A stretch of DNA of 26,504 nt, taken from IMG/VR virus record IMGVR_UViG_3300037264_007179, positions 1 through 26,504 of that record; one strand, 5' to 3'. This document shows, piece after piece, positions 1-6,438 of this stretch; positions within the stretch are counted from its first letter, which is position 1; each line of letters begins with the position of its first letter. Below the pieces are notes generated by a model that was not told the origin of the DNA, did not search any database, and saw only the letters and a program-made list of their open reading frames with translations. This DNA is from a virus. Position numbers and translations under genes: made by a program.

Positions 1-206
1 TAATAATGGTAGGTGATGAAATCTAAAAGAACGCAAATACCAATGGCGTGAAGAATTGAGACTGGTCGTAGCCCCAACGGAACTACGAACCATTCCCACA
101 AATATGCAAGCACTAGCCCTTCAAGAGAACTGGCAATCGCAAACAAAAGAATAAATGACCAGAACAATCCAAGCAACTTCAAGAACTTAGCTGCTGTATT
201 TTTCAT
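1..206 (-). CDS. Small membrane protein, 3' end outside the window (partial)
   Basis: An open frame of 68 codons runs from an ATG at 206-204 to the window edge without a stop. The protein begins MKNTAAKFLKLLGLFWSF and is strongly hydrophobic. One membrane span lies near residues 10-28; a second amphipathic or membrane stretch rich in W, L and V follows (residues 30-50), then a third hydrophobic piece around residues 55-66. Its ATG overlaps the TAA of the upstream AAA+ ATPase (TAATG), so the two are probably translationally coupled. No good Shine-Dalgarno sequence of its own is visible. I do not recognise the family. A membrane partner or anchor for the AAA+ ATPase is a possibility drawn only from the coupling. 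Confidence 0.7.
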   Translation of the reverse strand, partial: MKNTAAKFLKLLGLFWSFILLFAIASSLEGLVLAYLWEWFVVPLGLRPVSILHAIGICVLLDFITYHY

Positions 207-1219
207 TAATGGAAGCCCATCAACTTATCCATATCTTCCTTGGAAGATATGTTTTCTTTCATGTGGTTCAAATTCTCCAACGCTTCTGCGTAATCATCGC
301 CCAAGATAACAACAGCAACAAACAATTCTTTCAAGTGAGCAATACTGAAATCTTCAGTGTCCTTGACCCACTTCTTAATATCAACCTTTAATTCTTCTGG
401 CTTCTTGGTGCCACAAAGATGCTTAAAATACATTGTTCGTGATTCCGCATTTGGATACGGAATCTTAAATCTCTTGTCGAATCTAGATGGTCTGTTAATG
501 ATACGAGGGCCAAGCGTTTCAGGATAATTTGTTGTCGCAAGAAAAACCACCTTATTAACACTATCAACCCCATCAAGAATGTTCAAAACTGGAGATTCTT
601 CATAGTGTTCGATAATGGAATCAATATCTTCCATCAAGACAACAATTGGCGTTGCAGACTGAATCTCTCTTAAAACTCTCATGCCTTCAATGAAAAGACC
701 AGGGTTGGTAAACTTAATTACTACGCCATTACGATCAACTACGTCTTTCATGATAAGATTGACGGTACAGGTTTTACCACCGCCTGGTGGCCCCCACAAA
801 ATAATACCGCGCTTGTAAGTAATAGCAAACTCGGTAAATAGGTTTTCACGATCCCAAAAAGTTTCAATTTCTTTTAGGACTCGTTCCGAGTTAGTCTGTG
901 GGAACCGAAGAAGACCTTCGGTACGAACAAGAATCTTCTGGAAATATAGACCTAGACAGGCGCTATGGTGAATCTCATAGACAGCAGGCGGAAGTTCTTC
1001 TTTAGTTGTGCCTGCTGGGATAAATCGCGTTCCGTCTCCTGTCGTCCATTGGGTTAATTTACCATAATCAGTTTTTTCGGTTGGTGGCTCACATGCCATA
1101 GCAGGTTCACAGGAATCTTCCTTATAACGACGATGACGCATTGGCCTCCCTTTAATGGATGCCATCTTTTCATTCAATTCTTGATTTTCTCGATTTACTA
1201 CCATGTTTTTACTATCCAT
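206..1219 (-). CDS. AAA+ ATPase, FtsH/BCS1-like module
   Basis: This 337-residue protein has one AAA+ module after about 100 unrecognised residues. Visible motifs (from the ATG at 1219) are Walker A GPPGGGKT (143-150), Walker B VVLMEDID (193-200), sensor 1 TTN (229-231) and the arginine-finger segment NRPSRFDKR (242-250), a pattern typical of the FtsH/BCS1/proteasomal ATPase branch. No protease domain follows, so it would act as a remodelling or unfolding ATPase on an unknown client. An upstream ATG at 1249 is in frame, but 1219 has a clear AAGAGG ribosome site and does not overlap the HNH gene, so I prefer it. It sits 13 bases after the HNH gene and is coupled to a membrane protein downstream. 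Family confident, role unknown. Confidence 0.9.
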   Translation of the reverse strand: MDSKNMVVNRENQELNEKMASIKGRPMRHRRYKEDSCEPAMACEPPTEKTDYGKLTQWTTGDGTRFIPAGTTKEELPPAVYEIHHSACLGLYFQKILVRTEGLLRFPQTNSERVLKEIETFWDRENLFTEFAITYKRGIILWGPPGGGKTCTVNLIMKDVVDRNGVVIKFTNPGLFIEGMRVLREIQSATPIVVLMEDIDSIIEHYEESPVLNILDGVDSVNKVVFLATTNYPETLGPRIINRPSRFDKRFKIPYPNAESRTMYFKHLCGTKKPEELKVDIKKWVKDTEDFSIAHLKELFVAVVILGDDYAEALENLNHMKENISSKEDMDKLMGFH

Positions 1220-1232
1220 AAAATTAGCCTCT

Positions 1233-1763
1233 TTACTTGTTATAGTCATATTGCTTACTTACCGCAAGACAAAAATCAAAGACATCATTCTTGTTAAAAT
1301 TGTTTTTTGCACACTGCGCCATAAAACTTACAAACTCTATATTACCTTTCAGATAACCTTTGCTGGAGTCAATACGATCAAGAGAAGCCATGCTAGGAGT
1401 CAGTGGTCTAACATCCCCTGTGTTTTTTGGAGTGGTTAGTTTCCAACCTGTATATGAACAAATTCCTTTCTGTATTTCCCACTGATGTTTAAGGTCTTCT
1501 AAAGTAAGATTACATTCATGCTTTCTTTTCCTTCCAATAATACGATGCATAAAAACTCTGAATATTGAATATTCATCACTAAATTTACGCCTTAAATTCT
1601 CTGGATGGTGTCTCTTATCTCTAGGTATGTTAACAATATTACCTTTCCCAGCACAAGTCCTAGAACAGTAAAGCTGCCGACCTATTTTTGCATTTCTATT
1701 AACCTCACCCTTTGTTCTTAGAAACTTTACACTACAAATAACACAAGTTAATTCTATTTTCAT
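1233..1763 (-). CDS. HNH endonuclease with N-terminal zinc finger, probably homing-type
   Basis: A 176-residue protein. Residues 7-37 hold CxxC and CxxxC pairs (C7, C10, C33, C37), a small zinc-binding module. The C-terminal half carries the pattern ICSYTG ... SLDRIDSSKGYLKGN ... CAKNNF, which matches HNH nucleases of the kind found as free-standing homing enzymes in phages (metal-binding His/Asn replaced in part, as is common there). It lies alone between the tmRNA gene and the AAA+ gene, as expected for a mobile intergenic endonuclease. The start ATG at 1763-1761 has a strong AAGGAG seven bases upstream, but that site lies wholly inside the stem of the hairpin at 1766-1805, which predicts translational repression. 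The target site is unknown. Confidence 0.85.
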   Translation of the reverse strand: MKIELTCVICSVKFLRTKGEVNRNAKIGRQLYCSRTCAGKGNIVNIPRDKRHHPENLRRKFSDEYSIFRVFMHRIIGRKRKHECNLTLEDLKHQWEIQKGICSYTGWKLTTPKNTGDVRPLTPSMASLDRIDSSKGYLKGNIEFVSFMAQCAKNNFNKNDVFDFCLAVSKQYDYNK

Positions 1764-1765
1764 AA

Positions 1766-1805
1766 AAAATCTCCTTAGCCTAGATTAGTAAGCTAAGGAG
1801 ATTTT
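1766..1805 (-). promoter_or_regulatory. Perfect 14-bp hairpin: tmRNA terminator and RBS-sequestering element of the HNH gene
   Basis: Bases 1766-1779 and 1792-1805 are perfect inverted complements around a 12-base loop. Read on the minus strand, the stem is followed by a short T run and two bases later by the ATG of the HNH gene. The descending arm contains the AAGGAG ribosome site (1776-1771). The element can act as an intrinsic terminator for the tmRNA transcript, and in any read-through transcript it would hide the HNH ribosome site. The folding is certain from sequence; both functions are inferred. Confidence 0.8.
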
Positions 1806-1834
1806 AGTGGAGTAGACCGAAACTTTTAATGGAT

Positions 1835-2191
1835 TGGAGATGTTGGGAGTCGAACCCAAGTCACAGCAATTTAACCAAAAGACTTCTACACGCTTATTTT
1901 GTTGTTTAATCTAAACTTGCATAAGAACAGCAAACAAATCTCATGCTAGTCGTTGCAACTAATCTTAGCTTTAGAACAGTTGCCATTCTAAAGAGCAGCC
2001 AAATTTTACATTGGACTTCCAGACGCTATTGGCATTCGCTTCTGTCGTCCACCAACGGTTATTAGGCCGCTAGAGCATACTCATTCTGAGTTGCGTTTAG
2101 AACTTTTGATCGACTTTTTAAAGTAGCCTGTCGATCAACTACTGCGTGCATTCCGATGGTCCCAATTCCTGCTCGATACCATTTCATCCCC
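1835..2191 (-). ncRNA. ssrA: tmRNA (SsrA), trans-translation RNA, tag ATQNEYALAA
   Basis: The ends pair as an alanine acceptor stem: 5' GGGGAUG (2191-2185) with CAUCUCC (1842-1836), including the G3-U70 wobble recognised by alanyl-tRNA synthetase, then discriminator A at 1835. CCA is not encoded. A T-arm with GGGTTCGACTCCC precedes the 3' end. An H-type pseudoknot upstream of the tag is formed by 2139-2143 with 2122-2126 and 2130-2138 with 2106-2114. The tag frame starts at the resume codon GCA (2094-2092) and reads ATQNEYALAA, then two TAA stops (2064-2059). The YALAA ending matches bacterial degradation tags. Length 357 nt is normal for one-piece tmRNA. The product, with SmpB, would rescue stalled ribosomes and tag peptides for ClpXP-type proteases. 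No smpB is seen here. It ends just before the 1766-1805 hairpin. Confidence 0.97.
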
Positions 2192-2212
2192 AATTCTTAC
2201 GTTCAACAATAT

Positions 2213-2240
2213 ATAATACAGAGACAAACATTTTTGTCAA
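2213..2240 (-). promoter_or_regulatory. Sigma70-like promoter for the tmRNA gene
   Basis: On the minus strand a perfect TTGACA (2240-2235) is followed after 16 bases by TATTAT (2218-2213), one mismatch from consensus. The mature tmRNA 5' end lies 21 bases beyond the -10 box, leaving a short leader that RNase P would remove. This is the strongest promoter-like match I found in the window. Confidence 0.7.
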
Positions 2241-2268
2241 TAGGATATATAAAGAAAAGGAAAAAGTT

Positions 2269-3210
2269 ATGTCATTCCAAAGATTCAAAGAATACCTGAC
2301 CGATAAAGGCGATTTGCAGAAAAAGCCTATTGTAACACCAGATGCGGATACTGGACCATCTGGCAAAAACACTCCTCGCCCACCAAAAGCTGTCACAAAA
2401 GGCAAAAATTGGAAAAACTTTGAAGCATCGCAGGTTGAAGACGGCGGGAATGGCACCAAGCCTGCGCCTTACATGGGTGTAGGCACCGATCCAGGTCTAG
2501 AAACTGCTGACGGCAAAGCTGGAAAAGCTGACCCTCTAGGTCTAAAAGGTGATAAAAGCCTAATTTATAATCCAAAAACTATGGATCAAGCTCTTAAAAT
2601 GAAGAAGCTCCATGACACGACTCCAGAAGACACAAAGACAGAACAATTCCTTAACGCAACCAAGAATTTATCTCCAGAGAGTTATGCTGAGTATATTCTA
2701 AAAAAGACCAATGGTAAAGGTGTAAAGCAGATTCTCGAAACTGTTGAACTTATCAACAAGAACGAACTTCTTATAGAAACCTTTGTTCGTGAAGTAAAAC
2801 GAAAAGGTGATTTCCCCCCTTTGATCTCTGCAATCCTAAGTCAGCCTGAAACCTATGCTGAAATTGCAGCAAGATTAGCAAATGAGTCACACGGCAAAGA
2901 TATCGCGCGTCAATTAGCAAAAGCTGTTAATGAAATTACAGCGGGTCCAGCCGCTGATGATATTGTCCCTGAAAAACCAGCTTCAAAAAGTAAGCCACGA
3001 AATGACGATAGCATTAATGCTAGAGGTCAGTCTGTTGTTCCAGACGAAAACGTTCGTAAAGCCAAAACTGTTAAGGATATTCCAACCGAAGCTGGCAATA
3101 TCCTGCAAAGCAAGAAACAGTATGTTATGATGCGTCCAGAGCATAACTTAATTGAAGCTCTAGCTAATTATAAATCTATTCGTGCTACTATGAAAAATAT
3201 AGTTGGCTAA
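2269..3210 (+). CDS. Unknown acidic/proline-rich protein with FKEYL N-terminus, possible virion protein
   Basis: A 313-residue protein of no family I recognise. The frame is open upstream to 2146, but that part overlaps the tmRNA gene; the ATG at 2269 has an AAGGAA ribosome site and gives the N-terminus MSFQRFKEYLTDKG. Residues 15-110 are low in hydrophobics and rich in K, G, P and D, so probably disordered. Residues 115-230 look helical (two or three amphipathic helices around LSPESYAEYILKK and PETYAEIAARL, possibly an internal repeat). The C-terminal third is again charged, ending in a helix. The N-terminal aromatic/basic motif recurs in other small proteins here and resembles the capsid-targeting peptide of T4 internal proteins. 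It is transcribed divergently from the tmRNA. Virion association is a guess. Confidence 0.85.
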   Translation: MSFQRFKEYLTDKGDLQKKPIVTPDADTGPSGKNTPRPPKAVTKGKNWKNFEASQVEDGGNGTKPAPYMGVGTDPGLETADGKAGKADPLGLKGDKSLIYNPKTMDQALKMKKLHDTTPEDTKTEQFLNATKNLSPESYAEYILKKTNGKGVKQILETVELINKNELLIETFVREVKRKGDFPPLISAILSQPETYAEIAARLANESHGKDIARQLAKAVNEITAGPAADDIVPEKPASKSKPRNDDSINARGQSVVPDENVRKAKTVKDIPTEAGNILQSKKQYVMMRPEHNLIEALANYKSIRATMKNIVG

Positions 3211-3214
3211 AATA

Positions 3215-3270
3215 TTAGTTTCCAGAGAAGATTATGTCCATGTCTTCTCATAATCTTCTCTGGAAACTAA
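3215..3270. terminator. Perfect 22-bp inverted repeat between convergent genes
   Basis: Bases 3215-3236 and 3249-3270 are exact inverted complements with a 12-base loop. The repeat begins just after the TAA of the plus-strand gene (3208-3210) and covers the last codons of spoVR on the minus strand, whose stop is at 3232-3234. It probably terminates transcription from both sides, although T runs are short (TATTTTA on the minus side). The stem is unusually long for an intrinsic terminator and is half protein-coding. Confidence 0.75.
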
Positions 3271-4839
3271 CGCAACGTCTTTTTGCGGATCATTACCCAC
3301 GCAAACATAGACATACTCATCATTATCTTTGTCTTTCGTCGCCAACATAACCTCTTTGCCCCAAAGGTAATGAATCGAAGTCAATACCGCCCTAGCGTAA
3401 GGATCATATAAATTACGGTCATCTAACTCATTCTTGTAATGCTGTAGCAGTAAATAGTTCTTGTTTCTATGGTTAGGATCGACAATTCGAATATCTGGCA
3501 ATCCACCATTTACATGCTTTTGCAAGAGTTTTCTTTTGATTATCTTAGCATCACGACTTTCAATCTTCCACTCACCATTTGGATAGTGCTTGTACTCAAA
3601 ATACTCGAATTTATTGCAAAACTCTTGGGTGAAGAATTCATTGATAAAAGTTACGTCGTTGTAATACTTTCTTACTTCGAATATTTTCTCTTTACCAAGG
3701 CCAAGCTTCAAATCCCAATCTTCCTTCTGTTTCATGTTCTTGCATTCTTCGTATTCTGTGCCGAATTGACCCTTGTTCCATCGTTCCTCAATATCTAAGA
3801 ACAAGTAAAATCCAGTCTTGTAAGGATTAACACTATACTTACCGCCAAGAACACCCATCTTGTGAATCGAATATTCCACAATACCCATATCGTGCGTCTT
3901 CTGGCCCAATGCACAAAAACCCTGGCGGGTCATGAACTCATAATCCATCATCGACGCCCAACCTTCATTGATGGTCTTGGTCGCTCGCTGTGGAGAGAAG
4001 TACATTGACTCCTCATAGAGCATACTGATGATATCCTGCTGCCAAGGTTTTAGATGGGCATAATCCTTCAAGAAGCCAAAGATATCTTTATCCGAAATCT
4101 GGAATAGTTCTAGTTCTTGGGCCAACTCTTTTTCTTCGATACGCTTATATTCATTATCAATGAAGGGTTTTGGGTTAATCCAAGGGTCCATATGAAGACG
4201 GTCGGAAGCAACCTTGAGTCTTCTTGGATAATCATAATCTCGTCTATCTTTAATAACTGGTTCTTTGATTACTCGTTCAGTCCATGCTTTAGCAGGGTCA
4301 ATCAAAGTCTGGATTCTTAACACATGGTCAATAAACTCAGTTACTCTTTCTCTACCCCAACGGGAAATGTACTTGCGAATACGGGCGGCGTTACTGGACA
4401 ATTTATTCATCATATTTTCGTCAGTTGGCGTGAAGAAAATATTGTTCTTAAAGAAGTCATTGTGTCCAGTAGCATGAAACACAACTGTCACGTTATCCAA
4501 CATGGTGTTGGATGCCATAATATACATAACGCATGGATTGGTGTTCACGACAAGTTCATATATACGATGCTGGTTATATTCGTAACCACGCTGGAGTTCT
4601 TCGTATTGCATACCCCAATACCAGTGGGGATAACGGTGAGGAAAACCACCATAGGCAGCGATTTCCGACATTTCATCGTATCGCACCTTCTGTATAATAG
4701 TTGGATAGAAATTAAGTCCATACTCCTTAGACTTTATAAGGGCTTCACTGAAGACCCGCTTCTCTTCTTCTGTTAAATGGCACCCTGGAGTCGTATCATT
4801 TCCTTCAAGTAATGCCGAACCCCTCATGAATTTTGACAC
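3232..4839 (-). CDS. spoVR: SpoVR family protein (YcgB-like)
   Basis: A 535-residue protein, close to the usual length of about 500 for SpoVR/YcgB. It carries the family segments YGGFPHRYPHWYWGMQYEEL (63-82), HATGHNDFFKNN (122-133) and the INEGWAS motif (290-296). The molecular role of SpoVR is not established; in Bacillus it is linked to spore cortex formation, and in many bacteria it is co-encoded with PrkA and DUF444 proteins, as here. The start is a GTG at 4839 that shares one base with the DUF444 stop (TAGTG), with a G-rich ribosome site upstream, so the pair is translationally coupled. The last codons lie in the 22-bp inverted repeat. It is intact and full length, with no sign of decay. 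Confidence 0.95.
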   Translation of the reverse strand: MSKFMRGSALLEGNDTTPGCHLTEEEKRVFSEALIKSKEYGLNFYPTIIQKVRYDEMSEIAAYGGFPHRYPHWYWGMQYEELQRGYEYNQHRIYELVVNTNPCVMYIMASNTMLDNVTVVFHATGHNDFFKNNIFFTPTDENMMNKLSSNAARIRKYISRWGRERVTEFIDHVLRIQTLIDPAKAWTERVIKEPVIKDRRDYDYPRRLKVASDRLHMDPWINPKPFIDNEYKRIEEKELAQELELFQISDKDIFGFLKDYAHLKPWQQDIISMLYEESMYFSPQRATKTINEGWASMMDYEFMTRQGFCALGQKTHDMGIVEYSIHKMGVLGGKYSVNPYKTGFYLFLDIEERWNKGQFGTEYEECKNMKQKEDWDLKLGLGKEKIFEVRKYYNDVTFINEFFTQEFCNKFEYFEYKHYPNGEWKIESRDAKIIKRKLLQKHVNGGLPDIRIVDPNHRNKNYLLLQHYKNELDDRNLYDPYARAVLTSIHYLWGKEVMLATKDKDNDEYVYVCVGNDPQKDVALVSREDYEKTWT

Positions 4840-6056
4840 TAAATACTACCCCCCGCTTCTACATTTGGTTCACTGAGCAATGCCTTTAGAGCCTGTTTAA
4901 TCTGTTCATTTCTCTCTTCTTCTGTTAGTTTGCTAGAATCCCAGCTTCCAGAAGAAAAATCTACCGACTTTTCATGACCAACTGAAACAGTCTTAACATT
5001 TGGTAGTTTCTCAATATTCTTATCAACACTTTCCTTCAAACTACCAGCATAATTGTAACATAAAACCTGTGTAACCCCAAATAAATTACATACAGTTGGT
5101 GGGAAATCCTTCTCAAGTAACTCATTAAACACAGAATTGTCGTTATACTGATTCTCGCCGTCACTAAAATAGAAACAATAAACATTCCAGCGGTCAGGAC
5201 GGAACCGATTCTCAAACTGTTTTGCCATGAACTTCAAAATAGACGAACATTGCGTGCCGCCACCATAACGATACTGATAGAAGGTTTTTTCATCTACTTC
5301 CTGAGCGGCAACGTCATGCCAGAAGTAACAGCGTTCGACCTTTTCATAGAACCTTCTAATCCAAACGTCTATCCACCATGCGATATCCGATACAATATCA
5401 CATTTCTCTTCATCCATTGAGATAGAGCCGTCACGTCCGAACATAATAACGGCATTACTGCTCGGTATTTTGATTTCCTTATACTGTCTATAACGACGGT
5501 CGGAATTAATTGGTTTAATAATGCGTAAAGGATCAGTTGACCCTGGAATATAATAAAGCTTATCCAAGTCATTCGCAGCCGCCTGACGCTTTAAAGCCTG
5601 TAGAATAGTTCTACGATTATGCCTTAATGATTCTGGCCCTGTTAGGGAAATATCATTATATTTAATCTTGATATCTTCAAAGGTTTGCGTCGGTTTTGGT
5701 TTAAGATTTGGAAGTTTGAGTTCTTTCTGAAGTTCGTCTACGAAATAGTCTAATGGCACGCTAACAAGAATGCCTTCACCTTCGTCTTCACCCGCTTCGT
5801 GGCCATCACCGTCCCCCTGTGGGTCACGTTTAATAACATCACCCTTATTGCCAGGACCACGACCAATTCCTGTTTCGCCTTCACCATAAACAAAATGCGG
5901 TATATCAATGGATGGAATGGATACTGTTGCTTTGCCATTCTTGCCACGCAAACGAACAAATTTGTTCGTTTTGACGTATTTCTGTAGTTCCTTCCTTAGT
6001 TTCCCATCAATAACATCTCTGAAGTGTTTATGATCTTCCTCAATAGCTCTAGGAAT
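4839..6056 (-). CDS. yeaH: DUF444 / YeaH-type von Willebrand A protein, apparent ATT start
   Basis: YeaH/YhbH family protein. After a basic N-terminus comes VSIPSIDIPHFVYG, a Gly/Asp/Glu-rich linker (about residues 58-95), then a VWA-like domain with metal-site residues DGSIS (209-213; DxSxS), GGGT and FSDGEN. The family acts with the PrkA kinase and SpoVR; the biochemical role is not settled. The first ATG/GTG/TTG in frame is a TTG at 5951, but homologous-looking sequence (RAIEEDHKHFRDVIDGKLRK) continues upstream without a stop to a TGA just before position 6070. The only start that restores it is ATT at 6056, preceded by AGAGAGGTG. This gives 405 residues, near the family length. A sequencing slip or frameshift from the ATG at 6075 (stops after 8 codons) is the alternative. 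Confidence 0.92.
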   Translation of the reverse strand: MPRAIEEDHKHFRDVIDGKLRKELQKYVKTNKFVRLRGKNGKATVSIPSIDIPHFVYGEGETGIGRGPGNKGDVIKRDPQGDGDGHEAGEDEGEGILVSVPLDYFVDELQKELKLPNLKPKPTQTFEDIKIKYNDISLTGPESLRHNRRTILQALKRQAAANDLDKLYYIPGSTDPLRIIKPINSDRRYRQYKEIKIPSSNAVIMFGRDGSISMDEEKCDIVSDIAWWIDVWIRRFYEKVERCYFWHDVAAQEVDEKTFYQYRYGGGTQCSSILKFMAKQFENRFRPDRWNVYCFYFSDGENQYNDNSVFNELLEKDFPPTVCNLFGVTQVLCYNYAGSLKESVDKNIEKLPNVKTVSVGHEKSVDFSSGSWDSSKLTEEERNEQIKQALKALLSEPNVEAGGSI

Positions 6057-6112
6057 TTTGCACCTCTCTTTTCATAATTTATTCTATCTCTTTGAACTTG
6101 GTATCTGGAGGC

Positions 6113-6355
6113 TCACTTCCCTCGTTTAGTGAATAACTTCTTCGGTTCCTTTATATCCCAAAATACATGTTCAGTTATATCTTTGGCATAATGGTTCCAA
6201 GCCTTGACGAATCGGACACCATCAATGCCGTTTTTCACTGCATTTTGGTACATTTGAAGAAAAACAGTTTGATCTTTGTGCCTCAAATTACACAAGTTGA
6301 AAACTATGGTTCTGTTGCCATTTTGATATTCTTTTACGTCGTCTGCATCAGTCAT
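6113..6355 (-). CDS. Orphan 80-aa protein between prkA and the DUF444 gene
   Basis: A soluble 80-residue protein beginning MTDADDVKEYQNGNRTIVFN, with no membrane segment, no cysteine pair pattern and no family I recognise. The ATG at 6355 has a good GGAG ribosome site seven bases upstream. It lies downstream of the 17-bp hairpin that follows prkA and about 57 bases before the DUF444 start, so it heads the DUF444-SpoVR transcript or is expressed by read-through. Composition (mixed charge, aromatic residues, NHYAKD, FWDIKEP) suggests a small folded domain. An accessory factor of the triad is possible from position alone. Confidence 0.75.
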   Translation of the reverse strand: MTDADDVKEYQNGNRTIVFNLCNLRHKDQTVFLQMYQNAVKNGIDGVRFVKAWNHYAKDITEHVFWDIKEPKKLFTKRGK

Positions 6356-6372
6356 TATAATCTCCTATAAAC

Positions 6373-6434
6373 AAATTGGACTCTCCCACATATAATTATG
6401 CATTACTTTTATAATTCGTGGGAGAGTCCAATTT
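6373..6434. terminator. 17-bp inverted repeat after prkA
   Basis: Bases 6373-6389 and 6418-6434 are exact inverted complements with a 28-base AT-rich loop, immediately after the prkA stop (6441-6439). On the minus strand the stem ends in AATTTG, a poor T run, so termination may be partial. It would set a step in expression between prkA and the downstream DUF444-SpoVR pair, or act as an mRNA-stabilising 3' structure. Confidence 0.65.
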
Positions 6435-6438
6435 ATTT

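Noticed and set aside
6048-6075. An eight-codon frame from the ATG at 6075 as start of the DUF444 gene
   Set aside because: It stops at TAG after MKREVQNS and would need a +1 frameshift to reach the DUF444 frame; ATT at 6056 with a good ribosome site is simpler.
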